The notes under the pieces are model-generated. The model ran no database searches, was not told where the DNA came from, and worked only from the letters and a program-made list of their open reading frames with translations. Source: [Eubacterium] yurii subsp. margaretiae ATCC 43715 (GTDB lineage: Bacteria; Bacillota; Clostridia; Peptostreptococcales; Filifactoraceae). From it: a DNA stretch of 28,597 bases. Below, piece after piece: positions 17,116-25,225 of this stretch (position 1 is its first letter; each line of letters starts with the position of its first letter). The DNA lies in the NCBI GenBank assembly GCA_000146855.1, contig GL405246.1:388323-416919 (forward strand), in the 5' to 3' direction. Position numbers and translations under genes: made by a program.

Positions 17116-17970
17116 ATGAAGTTTAGAGAAGTTGATAAATTGGCAATTGATGTCAAAGAAGCTATAAAAAAGCGTGTTAGTACGAGGAGTTTTGAAGAAA
17201 GATCATTAACTGATGAAGATAAAAATAAACTTATAAATTTTTATAAAAGTCTGACTAATCCTTTTGGAATTGATGTAAGAGTAGAGTATATCAGTAAAAA
17301 TACAGGGGTAGAAAATGTTAAACTGGGAACGTACGGTACTATAAAGGGGGCAAAAGACTTCCTTGCCATTATAGTAAAAGATGAGCCCTTTGCTATGGAG
17401 GCGGTAGGCTATCAAATTGAAAATTTAATACTCTATGCTACGGATATGGGTTTAGGTACAGTATGGCTTGCAGCTACATTTAGCAGGAAAGACTTTGAAA
17501 ATGTTATGGAAATACAAAGTGATGATTTATTTCCATGCATTTCGCCAATTGGCTATCCTTCTGAAAAGCGTTCAATTATAGAAAAAATTACGAGAGCAAG
17601 TTTAGGTTCTAAAAATAGAAAGGAATGGAATAAACTATTTTATTTAGAAGACTTTAGTCAAGCTTTATCTGAGTCAGAAGCAGGAAAGTATAAGCTTGCT
17701 CTTGAAATGCTGAGACTGGCACCAAGTTCTACTAATGCACAACCTTGGGCAGTAGTAAAGCAAGGAAATATATTTCACTTCTTTTGCTCTTATAAGGACA
17801 GCATAAGCGATGATATGAAAAAAATAAAACACTTAGATCTTGGTATAGCCTTATCACATTTTCATCAGACTGCTATGAGTGACGGTCTAAGTGGAGACTT
17901 TGAAGTGAAAGATATAAGTTTTTCAATTCCTGAAAATATGCACTATATAATATCTTATATTTCAAAATAA
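17116..17970 (+). CDS. Nitroreductase-family FMN protein (TM1586-like)
   Basis: 284 residues, a two-lobed nitroreductase-fold protein. The N-terminal part has VKEAIKKRVSTRSFEERSLTDEDKNKLINF, like the FMN phosphate-binding R-x-S/T-x-R-x-F of nitroreductases. The middle NLILYATDMGLGTVWLAATF is the typical flavin-proximal segment, and a second half resumes LALEMLRLAPSSTNAQPWAVVKQ. Such a duplicated layout is seen in the TM1586 nitroreductase family. The substrate is unknown. It lies 105 bp after the MDR gene with its own weak AAGGG RBS, so it may be part of the same regulon, though no copy of the 41-bp palindrome is present before it. Confidence 0.88.
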   Translation: MKFREVDKLAIDVKEAIKKRVSTRSFEERSLTDEDKNKLINFYKSLTNPFGIDVRVEYISKNTGVENVKLGTYGTIKGAKDFLAIIVKDEPFAMEAVGYQIENLILYATDMGLGTVWLAATFSRKDFENVMEIQSDDLFPCISPIGYPSEKRSIIEKITRASLGSKNRKEWNKLFYLEDFSQALSESEAGKYKLALEMLRLAPSSTNAQPWAVVKQGNIFHFFCSYKDSISDDMKKIKHLDLGIALSHFHQTAMSDGLSGDFEVKDISFSIPENMHYIISYISK

Positions 17971-17973
17971 AGC

Positions 17974-18096
17974 TTATACTAATCATCATTTATAATGTCA
18001 TATATTTGAACTTATGAAAATAAAATTTTTGTTGTTTTGGACAACTCATCTTTAATATATTTTTGGGACTATTTAATCGGTTTTTAGTATTAAAAT
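17974..18096. repeat. Dispersed intergenic element, copy 2
   Basis: A 123-bp stretch starting TTATACTAATCATCATTTAT and ending GGTTTTTAGTATTAAAAT. It aligns along its whole length with the copy at 21794-21908 (roughly 85 percent identical by eye, a few 1-2 bp gaps), and shares both ends with the copy at 2895-3018. The ends are imperfect inverted repeats. It starts 3 bp after the nitroreductase stop. The rest of the 380-bp gap (18097-18350) contains only AT-rich sequence and the promoter of the antitoxin-like gene. Confidence 0.75.
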
Positions 18097-18298
18097 ATTG
18101 TGTAAAGCTTTTATTTATAATAATTGTATGGATTTTAATATAGCTTCTATAATAAGAGAAGTGTAATTACTCGTAAAATATCAACTAAGTATATTATTTT
18201 TTTGCAAATTCTATAATAAAAATCTTTAAATTCTGAGTCATTATTTTTTAAGTGTTGCACTTATGTTGCAAAGCTGAAATAAATAAAGATAATAATAT

Positions 18299-18327
18299 TT
18301 GACAAAAATTAAAGATTGTAATATAAA
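18299..18327 (+). promoter_or_regulatory. Promoter of the orphan antitoxin-like gene
   Basis: Consensus TTGACA (18299-18304), a 17-nt spacer and TATAAA (18322-18327), 24 bp before the ATG. Confidence 0.82.
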
Positions 18328-18350
18328 GTATTGCAAAAAGGAGTGATATT

Positions 18351-18575
18351 ATGATTATTTCGTTAAAACTTGATGAAGAGGACGCTATACTTTTTAAGAA
18401 ATATGCCAAGTTCAAAGGAATAACCGTATCTGAATTAATCAGAGACTCTGTTATAAAGCGTATAGAAGATGAATATGACTTGAAAGCTTATGAAGAAGCA
18501 ATGGCAGAGTTTAAGGAAAATCCAATCACTCATTCACTTGATGAAGTTGAAAAGGAATTAGACTTGAAATCTTAA
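18351..18575 (+). CDS. Orphan ribbon-helix-helix antitoxin (RelB/DUF6290-like)
   Basis: 74 residues. MIISLKLDEEDAILFKKYAKFKGITVSELIRDSVIKRIEDEYD is a ribbon-helix-helix DNA-binding domain: strand, helix, G-x-T/S turn, helix. The following LKAYEEAMAEFKENPITHSLDEVEKELDL is the C-terminal tail typical of antitoxins that mask RelE-type toxins. AAGGAG lies just upstream. No toxin follows: 15 bp downstream there is a strong hairpin terminator. It is therefore an orphan, perhaps a regulator, an anti-toxin for a toxin elsewhere, or the remnant of a pair. Confidence 0.85.
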   Translation: MIISLKLDEEDAILFKKYAKFKGITVSELIRDSVIKRIEDEYDLKAYEEAMAEFKENPITHSLDEVEKELDLKS

Positions 18576-18586
18576 TGTAAAAAGAT

Positions 18587-18624
18587 ATAAAAAAGCCCTA
18601 CCGAAAATGGTAAGGGCTTAATTT
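18587..18624. terminator. Bidirectional terminator between antitoxin-like gene and ABC permease
   Basis: AAGCCCTACC (18593-18602) pairs with GGTAAGGGCTT (18609-18619) with one bulged A and a 6-nt loop. A run of A precedes it and TAATTTTTG follows, so it can stop transcripts from both convergent genes. Confidence 0.87.
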
Positions 18625-18660
18625 TTGTGATTATCATATTAAAAATAATAAATGACCATC

Positions 18661-19449
18661 TTAAGTTCCGGCACTTGTATATTTTTTCAGGCATAACATC
18701 CAAAACTTAAATGCTATAGCAAAAAATCCAACACTTATAACAAAGGTCGCAATTAGCATAAGAATATTAAAGCTATTGACACCTTTTAGAAAAATCAGAC
18801 TTGGAAAATATGAAGCAAATCCTATCGGCAGTACAAAGCTAAATATGATTTTAAGAAACTTTGAATAGATGTCTATAGGATATTTTGCAAATTCGTTCAA
18901 ATTCATAGTCAAGTCAGTAAGGTCTGTATTTTCCACAGTGAAAAATGCAAAGCATGAGAGGAATATTGATATGCCTGCATAGATAAATGAAGATGAAAAA
19001 CATAACAAGGGCAGTAAAATCAATATAGCTCCGGATATTTCAAGCCTTATTATAGCAATGACGCTTATAACTACTGCAAGTAGCAGTTCTCCCCAGCCAT
19101 CTTCGTCAAAACCCTCACTTATTATTAAAAACAGCGGATTTTGAGGCATGAGTAAAAATCTGTCCAGCTCTCCTGTCTTTATATAAATAGGTATAGTTAT
19201 AGTATTGATGAAAAAGCAATGCCACAGCGCAAAGGAAGTGGTGGAAAATCCATATAAAAACAGCATTTCATCAAAGTTCCAAGCTCTGATATTATCAATC
19301 TTGTTAAAAAGCACCAAGAGTATGGAAAAATTGATTAGAGTCTTAAATATCATAGCAATTACACCTATGATAAAATCAGCCTCATAAATCATAAGAGCCT
19401 TAACATTCATCTTGAAAATGCTCCTGTAGGTCTTTAAATATCTGTCCAT
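18661..19449 (-). CDS. ABC-2 type transporter permease (second permease)
   Basis: 262 residues, about six transmembrane helices, of the ABC-2 permease type found in pairs with a daunorubicin-like ATPase (COG3694/COG4587 style; assignment by pattern only). N-terminal MDRYLKTYRSIFKMNVKALMIYEADFIIGVIAMI, and a conserved-looking FLLMPQNPLFLIISEGFDEDGWGELLLA loop after the second helix pair. The frame opens earlier (19476), but ATG 19449 has GGAGG at 5-nt spacing and lies right after the preceding stop. It is the last gene of the three-gene exporter operon. The substrate is unknown. Confidence 0.88.
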   Translation of the reverse strand: MDRYLKTYRSIFKMNVKALMIYEADFIIGVIAMIFKTLINFSILLVLFNKIDNIRAWNFDEMLFLYGFSTTSFALWHCFFINTITIPIYIKTGELDRFLLMPQNPLFLIISEGFDEDGWGELLLAVVISVIAIIRLEISGAILILLPLLCFSSSFIYAGISIFLSCFAFFTVENTDLTDLTMNLNEFAKYPIDIYSKFLKIIFSFVLPIGFASYFPSLIFLKGVNSFNILMLIATFVISVGFFAIAFKFWMLCLKKYTSAGT

Positions 19450-19450
19450 A

Positions 19451-20233
19451 TTAACCTCCCTGTATGCAAAGTACACGGATTACATTCCTGTACATGACAT
19501 TAAAAAGTAAAAATATCAGGACTATGCTGACAGTTTGAATCAAAACTGCCTCAATACCTCCTTGAGTATTTTCCACAAGACTCATCACAGGAGAGTAAAA
19601 CATATATTTAAAGGGTAGGAAGTCCAAGATTTTTCTTAAAACTCTCGGATAAAAGTTAAGCGGAATTGCCTTGCCTGACAGCAACAGCAAAATTACATAT
19701 TTAAAATTTTTAAGTCCCCATATACTACCGGTATAAAAAGAAAACAGCCCGAATATCACTTCAAAGAAAAAGTAAAATACATAGCTTAGAGCATATAGCA
19801 GGATGAAATACAAAAAGTTGATAAGACTCAGCTTTACTCCATATACAAAGTAGATAATATATAAGGGGATATTGAGCATACAAAGTTTAAAAATAGTATT
19901 TCCGATGCTCTCTATAAAAACTTGTCCCACAAATGGAAAGGGGTTTAAAAGTTTCAAAGATATGTACCCTGACTTGACAAGGTTGGCAATGCGACCTGAT
20001 ACATCGCTTGGATAAGAATTTGCCAGTATCTGTACTAAGACTACATAGGAAAACATCTTAGAAAAATCAAGAATAGCAAGCTCATTGTAAGAGTATATGG
20101 CTTTCCACAGACTGTACTGCATTACAACAAGAAGCAAGTCTGTAATTATGCTCATTGCAATTGCACTCTTGTACATTATTCTTGATAAAAATTCAATCTT
20201 TATTAGCTGGAGTGTAATCTTCAAGTTTCTCAT
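19451..20233 (-). CDS. ABC-2 type transporter permease (first permease)
   Basis: 260 residues with about six transmembrane segments, partner of the downstream permease. These systems commonly use a heteromeric permease pair. MRNLKITLQLIKIEFLSRIMYKSAIAMSIITDLLLVVMQYSLWKAIY matches the N-terminal ABC-2 style with an amphipathic region before the first helix. The preceding stop is directly followed by GTG ATG. I use the ATG, which is better placed relative to the GGGGTG SD. Cotranscribed with the ATPase and the second permease. Confidence 0.88.
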   Translation of the reverse strand: MRNLKITLQLIKIEFLSRIMYKSAIAMSIITDLLLVVMQYSLWKAIYSYNELAILDFSKMFSYVVLVQILANSYPSDVSGRIANLVKSGYISLKLLNPFPFVGQVFIESIGNTIFKLCMLNIPLYIIYFVYGVKLSLINFLYFILLYALSYVFYFFFEVIFGLFSFYTGSIWGLKNFKYVILLLLSGKAIPLNFYPRVLRKILDFLPFKYMFYSPVMSLVENTQGGIEAVLIQTVSIVLIFLLFNVMYRNVIRVLCIQGG

Positions 20234-20236
20234 CAC

Positions 20237-21193
20237 TTACACCCCCTGTTTTAGAAAATATTTCAGAGAGTCTTTAAAACTTATCCTATTTCTATTGACA
20301 GAGCTTATATTCTTCTCATATCTTATATAAATATCAGAGATTTCAAGCTTATCATAGATTTTAAGGACATTGTTTTCGATTTCGTAATTTATTGACATCT
20401 CATCCAAATACTTAGTCAAATCAGAAGGCAGTTGTCTAAATTCAATACTTACAAACTCTTGCTGATATATGTCCTTTATATCATCCTTCTTGCAGTCTCT
20501 TATGATTGAGCCTTTGTTGATGATGATTATCCGGTCACACACTTCTTCAATATCGTCAAAATCGTGAGTAGTAAATATTATAGTGGTCTTGCCTTTGATT
20601 TTTTTGATAAAATCTATTACAACCTCTTTGCTGACTATATCAAGACCAATAGTAGGCTCATCAAGGAAGATGATGTCAGGCTCATATAAAAGAGCGCTGA
20701 TTAGCTCCGACTTCATCCTCTGTCCAAGGCTTAGAGTACGTACAGGATTGCTGATGAAAGATTTTGCATCCAAAAGTTCTAAAAAATACTCAAGTCTGTT
20801 TGTAAAATCCTCATCCTTGACATCGTACATATCCCTTATCAGATAAAAAGACTCCATTGGCGATATGTCCCATCTGAGTTTACATCTTTGACCGAAAACA
20901 GTTGCAATTTTCTTATTGTTTTTGACACGATTTTTAAAAGGATCGCAATTAAGCACAGAGATTTCACCTGAAGATTTCAGCAATATTCCTGTCATCATCT
21001 TAATCAGTGTGCTTTTCCCTGAGCCGTTGAGACCTATGAGTCCTACCGTCTCACCCTTAGATATTGAAAAACTCACGTCTTTCACAGCGTCAGTCTTTGT
21101 CTTTGAGCTATTAAATTTAAAATAGTCCCAAAAGTTTTCTCTTGTATTTGTATAAAATGTCTTAGATAAGTTTTTAAGTTCTATTATTGGCAT
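20237..21193 (-). CDS. ABC transporter ATP-binding protein
   Basis: 318 residues. ATPase of an ABC-2 exporter. Walker A GLNGSGKST (about 54-62), Q-loop region ATVFGQR, signature LSLGQRMKSE, Walker B IIFLDEPTIGLD and H-loop TTHD are all present, so it should be active. The N-terminal FYTNTRENFWDYFKFNSSKTKTDAVKDVSF insertion between the first two strands is characteristic of the COG4586-like branch. The C-terminal 80 residues form an extra domain. The permease genes follow directly. A candidate leader peptide with an overlapping terminator lies about 290 bp upstream on the same strand. Confidence 0.94.
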   Translation of the reverse strand: MPIIELKNLSKTFYTNTRENFWDYFKFNSSKTKTDAVKDVSFSISKGETVGLIGLNGSGKSTLIKMMTGILLKSSGEISVLNCDPFKNRVKNNKKIATVFGQRCKLRWDISPMESFYLIRDMYDVKDEDFTNRLEYFLELLDAKSFISNPVRTLSLGQRMKSELISALLYEPDIIFLDEPTIGLDIVSKEVVIDFIKKIKGKTTIIFTTHDFDDIEEVCDRIIIINKGSIIRDCKKDDIKDIYQQEFVSIEFRQLPSDLTKYLDEMSINYEIENNVLKIYDKLEISDIYIRYEKNISSVNRNRISFKDSLKYFLKQGV

Positions 21194-21297
21194 AAGTCTC
21201 CTTAGCTATACTAAAGACCTTTTAAAATCATATATTCCTTCATACATAATAGCTATAGTTAAGAAAATAATGGAAAATTTTGCCATAATTTATTCAT

Positions 21298-21320
21298 AAT
21301 TTTAGTATAATACTAAAATT
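21298..21320. promoter_or_regulatory. 23-bp perfect palindrome upstream of the ABC exporter operon
   Basis: Arms AATTTTAGTAT and ATACTAAAATT flank a single A. It lies 105 bp upstream of the ATPase start. On the minus strand it includes a TATACT that could be a -10 box, so it may be an operator. The arms also equal the ends of the dispersed elements, so it may instead be a collapsed copy. Confidence 0.55.
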
Positions 21321-21448
21321 TAAGAACAAATGAATAATAGTGTAAGGTATTCAAAGAAAAATGTCCATTAATCAATGATAGTATGGCTATGAAAGTTTGA
21401 GATAGTATATATGTATTTTAAATGGCAATCAGTATAAAATTGAGTTTT

Positions 21449-21510
21449 AAAAAAAGCTCAATTTGTACAGAGATTGCTTTACCTGATACACTTAACTCCG
21501 TACAAATTGA
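21449..21510 (-). terminator. Terminator hairpin overlapping the 22-codon leader ORF
   Basis: On the minus strand TCAATTTGTAC (21510-21500) pairs with GTACAAATTGA (21468-21458), plus an inner GAG/CTC, followed after AGC by seven T (21455-21449). The 5' arm lies within codons 13-16 of the small ORF, so translation would prevent its folding. Confidence 0.7.
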
Positions 21511-21547
21511 AGTACACACAAGTATCAAATAAATTTAGCTGTTTCAT
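21479..21547 (-). CDS. Candidate 22-residue peptide (leader or small protein)
   Basis: Reads MKQLNLFDTCVYFNLYGVKC followed by IR and TAA. It has an extended -10 promoter (TGATATAAT, about 36-48 nt upstream) and AAAGGATG at good spacing before ATG. The overlapping terminator hairpin begins inside the coding region. A second mutually exclusive stem is possible: TGATAC (21527-21522, codons 7-9) with GTATCA (21489-21484, codons 20-22). Such an arrangement (short ORF, two alternative hairpins, terminator) is that of a leader-peptide attenuator. The next gene on the strand is the ABC exporter ATPase, 290 bp away. It could also be a free-standing small peptide gene. No family is recognised. Confidence 0.5.
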   Translation of the reverse strand: MKQLNLFDTCVYFNLYGVKCIR

Positions 21548-21589
21548 TATAATCATCCTTTCAAGTTAAAAAAATAAATTAATGCTAAG

Positions 21590-21598
21590 ATTATATCA
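21590..21598 (-). promoter_or_regulatory. Extended -10 promoter of the 22-codon unit
   Basis: TGATATAAT read on the minus strand (21598-21590). The -35 region is weak (TTTCAA at 17 nt). Confidence 0.55.
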
Positions 21599-21793
21599 TA
21601 GCTTGACAAGTATTGAAATAATAAATCAAAAGTAATATCTAATAATAAAATTACAGTAGAATAAAAATCTATCAAAAGATTATATCAGTAGACTATAATT
21701 CAATGATTAACAGTATAAGCTATTAATTAAAACGTAAAAATAGATTCACTTAAAAATATATGGTAGCTAAGTTTATCATAGAAATACAGTAAG

Positions 21794-21908
21794 TTAATAC
21801 TAATCACTATTTATATGTCATATATTTAAACTTATTGAAATATTATTTTTTAGTCTTCAACAACTCACCATTAATATATTTTTGGACTATTTAATTGGTT
21901 TTTAGTAC
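21794..21908. repeat. Dispersed intergenic element, copy 3
   Basis: 115 bp from TTAATACTAATCAC to TTTTTAGTAC, aligned over its whole length to the copy at 17974-18096. The last few bases of the right end differ. It sits just beyond the 3' end of the LysR gene. With the leader-peptide unit and palindrome it accounts for the identified content of the 759-bp gap 21194-21952. In the rest (about 21610-21790 and 21320-21445) I see only AT-rich sequence. Confidence 0.75.
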
Positions 21909-21952
21909 AAGTAGTAAAAATTAATTTAGTACTTAACTATATGCTAAGATTA

Positions 21953-22813
21953 TTAATATTTTGAAAATATGTCAAGTGAGTCAAATAACTTTTCAAATTT
22001 TTTTCTGCTTTTTAATAGACAACATAAGTAAAAAGTGATGGTGGCGTCGCTATCTGAGAAAAGTATATTTATTCTATTTTCCAGCCTTGAAGGTTCAAAA
22101 TTAAGACTGATATTGCTTGAAAAAGCGGGGAAATTTGATGATCGTGCTATTTCTCCGACTGCATCCAAGTCATTTTGTGTAAAAAATCTTGAATTAGGCA
22201 TATTTTTTCGGACTATATCCTCCCATATCCCTACCTTATCGTACATTATAAAGTTTTGACCGTCAACTTCTTTAAATGAAATGGCTTCTTGATTTGCAAG
22301 AGGGTGATTTAGACTAAGGTTAATATTTAGCTTTTCAGTGACAAATTTTGCAGAAAAAATTTTTTCATCTTCAACAGGCTTAGGCATTATAATTAAAGAA
22401 AAAGTATAGTTTTTAAGCCCCTTTATCAGATTTTCTACCGTATCCATATAAGATGTGACCTTAGTATCAGGATAGAGTTTTGAAATATGAGAAGGAAGTA
22501 GATAAAGTGGGCCCGGTGCACAGCTTCCGATTGGAATTGTTTGGTTTTGCAGATCAAAAGCTCTAATGCTTTCAATCATCTCTTTTTCACTGTCCAATAT
22601 TTTCTTTGCATATTTAGCAGCCAATACTCCATTTTCATTTAAGATGATACGATTTTTCTGCCTGTCAAAAAGACTTACACCCAATATTCCTTCTAATTTT
22701 TGCATGGATCTTGACAGGGACGGTTGAGTTAGGTGTAATTTTTCTGCAGCCAAAGTCAAGGTCTTATGTTCATATACTGCATATAAATTCTCAAGAAGGT
22801 ATAGTTCAATCAC
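21953..22813 (-). CDS. LysR-family transcriptional regulator
   Basis: 286 residues. N-terminal winged helix-turn-helix (MIELYLLENLYAVYEHKTLTLAAEKLHLTQPSLSRSMQKLEGILGVSLFDRQKNRI, about 1-60), then an effector-binding periplasmic-binding-protein-like domain. It starts at a GTG with AGGAG 8 nt upstream; no ATG alternative fits the canonical N-terminus. It is divergent from an aldo/keto reductase, 213 bp apart, so it probably controls that gene. The effector is unknown. Downstream lies a copy of the dispersed element. Confidence 0.93.
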   Translation of the reverse strand: MIELYLLENLYAVYEHKTLTLAAEKLHLTQPSLSRSMQKLEGILGVSLFDRQKNRIILNENGVLAAKYAKKILDSEKEMIESIRAFDLQNQTIPIGSCAPGPLYLLPSHISKLYPDTKVTSYMDTVENLIKGLKNYTFSLIIMPKPVEDEKIFSAKFVTEKLNINLSLNHPLANQEAISFKEVDGQNFIMYDKVGIWEDIVRKNMPNSRFFTQNDLDAVGEIARSSNFPAFSSNISLNFEPSRLENRINILFSDSDATITFYLCCLLKSRKKFEKLFDSLDIFSKY

Positions 22814-22918
22814 GATGACAACTCCTTTTAATACTTTAGCTTTATTAATGCTCGCACAATTATGAAATAAAATATTTTTCAGTATGCGTCATAAGTATAC
22901 CACATTTCGGCAACGGCA

Positions 22919-22948
22919 TTGTACTTTTTTGAAAATATTTAATATAAT
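22919..22948 (+). promoter_or_regulatory. Possible promoter of the aldo/keto reductase
   Basis: TTGTAC (22919-22924), an 18-nt spacer and TATAAT (22943-22948). Just upstream, the relatively GC-rich CATTTCGGCAACGGCATT stands out in the divergent region and could hold LysR contacts. Confidence 0.5.
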
Positions 22949-23026
22949 TGTCACAAGAAATAAGAAATACGATTTAAAGAATTTAGAAATTGAACATATT
23001 AAAAAAATATTTTTAGGAGGTCAATT

Positions 23027-23884
23027 ATGGAATATTTAGTTTTGAGAAATAAAGAAAAGATGCCTATTTTAGGATATGGAGTGTTTCAGATTGAAAATGA
23101 TAAGTGCGAACAATTGGTACTTGATGCACTTGAAGTAGGATATAGAAAAATTGATACAGCTCAATCATATTTTAAAGAAGAGGCAGTAGGCAAAGCAATA
23201 AAAAAATCAGGTATCAATAGAGAAGAAATATTTATAACTTCCAAAGTATGGATAGACAATTACGGATATGAAAAGTGCAGAAAATCTGTAGAAGAATCTT
23301 TGAGAAAGTTGCAAACCGACTATATAGATTTGATGCTTTTACATCAACCGTTTTCAGATTATTATGGTGCTTATAGAGCATTGGAAGATCTCTATGAAGA
23401 AGGTAAAATAAGAGCTATAGGAGTATCAAATTTTTATCCTGACAGGCTTGTAGATCTTGTATCATTCAGCAAAATACCGCCTATGGTCAATCAAATTGAA
23501 ACTCATGTACTCAATCAAAGACAAGATGATAAGAAGTGGATGGATAAGTACAATGTGATACATGAGGCTTGGGCACCTTTTGGAGAAGGTAAGGGGAATC
23601 TTTTTGAAAATGAAATTTTAAAAAAAATTGGGGAAAAATACAATAAGACTACGGGACAGGTAATGCTTAGATGGAATATACAACGTGGAATATCAGTTCT
23701 ACCTAAAACTGTAAGCAAGGAAAGGATGTTAGAAAATATAAGTGTATTTGATTTTACTCTTTCGGATGAAGATATGAAGGCTATTTCAGCTTTGGATACA
23801 CATACAAGTTTGTTTTTCTCACACTATGATCCAAGTATAATTGAATGGTTTGTCAGCCTTGTAGATCAAAGAAGGAATAAGTAA
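23027..23884 (+). CDS. Aldo/keto reductase
   Basis: 285 residues. An NADPH-dependent (beta/alpha)8 carbonyl reductase. The catalytic tetrad is visible: Asp43 and Tyr48 (KIDTAQSYFKEE), Lys73 (ITSKVW) and His106 (LMLLHQPF). GVSNFYPDRL and the C-terminal cofactor-binding VLPKTVSKERMLENISVFDFTLSDEDM match the AKR5-type 2,5-diketo-gluconate-reductase-like branch. AGGAGG with 6-nt spacing fixes the start. It is divergent from a LysR gene and followed by a secreted hydrolase and a flavodoxin. This suggests redox detoxification, but the substrate is not readable. Confidence 0.95.
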   Translation: MEYLVLRNKEKMPILGYGVFQIENDKCEQLVLDALEVGYRKIDTAQSYFKEEAVGKAIKKSGINREEIFITSKVWIDNYGYEKCRKSVEESLRKLQTDYIDLMLLHQPFSDYYGAYRALEDLYEEGKIRAIGVSNFYPDRLVDLVSFSKIPPMVNQIETHVLNQRQDDKKWMDKYNVIHEAWAPFGEGKGNLFENEILKKIGEKYNKTTGQVMLRWNIQRGISVLPKTVSKERMLENISVFDFTLSDEDMKAISALDTHTSLFFSHYDPSIIEWFVSLVDQRRNK

Positions 23885-24044
23885 AAATAAGAAGCTGAAA
23901 TATATTAGAAACTTCAAAAGAATATATGATTATTGGAAAATATAATATAAAAATCTTATATAATGGCAAAGATGATGTTAAAAATGCTTGAAAGAAATTG
24001 GATTTTAGTAGTTAGAACAAAAAAATTTATCAGGAGGTTTAATC

Positions 24045-25148
24045 ATGAACAGATTAAGAAATAAGATAGTTGCATTTTCACTTGTTACAATGATAGCTGT
24101 AGGAAATATGGGCACAATAAATGCACAAACTTCAGCTAACACTAAGCTAAAAATCAAAAAGGAAAGCCTTACAATAGTAGATCAAGGTATGTTTTCAGCG
24201 GGAGGAATAGTAGTAAAGTCTGAAGGGGAATTCGATCCTAAAAATCAATGGGAGGAAAGCGGAAAAGGTCAGACTAAACATGCTGACCACGCAAATGTGT
24301 TCTACCAAATACCTAAGGATGAAAAAGGTCTACCGATGGTATTTCTACATGGATATGGACAATCAAGGATGTCTTGGATGACTACTCCTGACAAAAGAGA
24401 GGGTTGGTCAGATATGTTCCTTAGGAAAGGTCATAGTGTATTTTTAATTGATGAACCAAGGAGAGGAGAGGCAGGTCAGACATCAGTTGTTGGACAAATC
24501 AGCGATAAGACTCTCGATCAAAGATGGTATACTCAGTTTAGAATAGGGAAGTGGTTAAATGGTAAGTCTGTTCCAAATAAAGGCTCACAATTTGCAAATG
24601 ATGATAAGTCTGTAGATCAATTTTTCAGACAGATGACGCCTGATACAGGTATGAAATCTGATATGGGAGCAGACTTTGACAAAGAAGTAGTGGCAAAAGC
24701 TGTAGCTGCGACAATAGATGAAGTATTTGAAAAAACAGGTAAAAAATCTATACTTGTAACACATTCGCAAGGCGGAGGACCTGGATGGACTGCGACAAAG
24801 TATACAGATAAGATTGCTGCTATAGTTGCCATTGAACCTGGTGGAGCACCCGGAAAAGAAACTGATGATTTCAAATCTGTAATAAAAAGAAAAATACCAG
24901 TAGTTTTTTACTTCGGAGATTATATAGATAACGGAGATCCTTCTATTCAAGCTACAGGAATGTGGAAAGCTATGAGAGAAACAACTTATCAATTCACTAA
25001 AGACTACAATGCACAAGGTGGAAAATCCATAGTTTACGACCTACCAAAAGAAGGGATAAATGGAAATGACCACTTTATGTTCCAAAACTTAAACAATGAC
25101 GTTATAGCAGACCACATAGAAAAGTGGATAGGAGAAAATGTAAAGTAA
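24045..25148 (+). CDS. Secreted alpha/beta hydrolase
   Basis: 367 residues. Sec signal peptide MNRLRNKIVAFSLVTMIAVGNMGTINAQ, probably cut after NAQ or TINA. The mature part has an alpha/beta-hydrolase core: oxyanion-hole segment MVFLHGYGQSRMSW, nucleophile elbow THSQGG (Ser of S-x-G-G; the usual first Gly is Thr), a downstream YFGDYIDNGDPS with an acidic residue, and a C-terminal His in GNDHFMFQ. It is probably an esterase or related hydrolase acting outside the membrane. It lies 160 bp after the aldo/keto reductase with its own AGGAGG. A 14-bp wobble-rich hairpin follows. The substrate is unknown. Confidence 0.9.
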   Translation: MNRLRNKIVAFSLVTMIAVGNMGTINAQTSANTKLKIKKESLTIVDQGMFSAGGIVVKSEGEFDPKNQWEESGKGQTKHADHANVFYQIPKDEKGLPMVFLHGYGQSRMSWMTTPDKREGWSDMFLRKGHSVFLIDEPRRGEAGQTSVVGQISDKTLDQRWYTQFRIGKWLNGKSVPNKGSQFANDDKSVDQFFRQMTPDTGMKSDMGADFDKEVVAKAVAATIDEVFEKTGKKSILVTHSQGGGPGWTATKYTDKIAAIVAIEPGGAPGKETDDFKSVIKRKIPVVFYFGDYIDNGDPSIQATGMWKAMRETTYQFTKDYNAQGGKSIVYDLPKEGINGNDHFMFQNLNNDVIADHIEKWIGENVK

Positions 25149-25225
25149 TATAAAATTCTAAAATCTGATATTACATTATTTTAGATTATAATAATTTAAA
25201 CTCCACTACCATACTATTATCTATT

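Noticed and set aside
23965..24047. Small frame MAKMMLKMLERNW before the hydrolase gene
   Set aside because: No Shine-Dalgarno before its ATG, and it runs through the RBS and start of the hydrolase.
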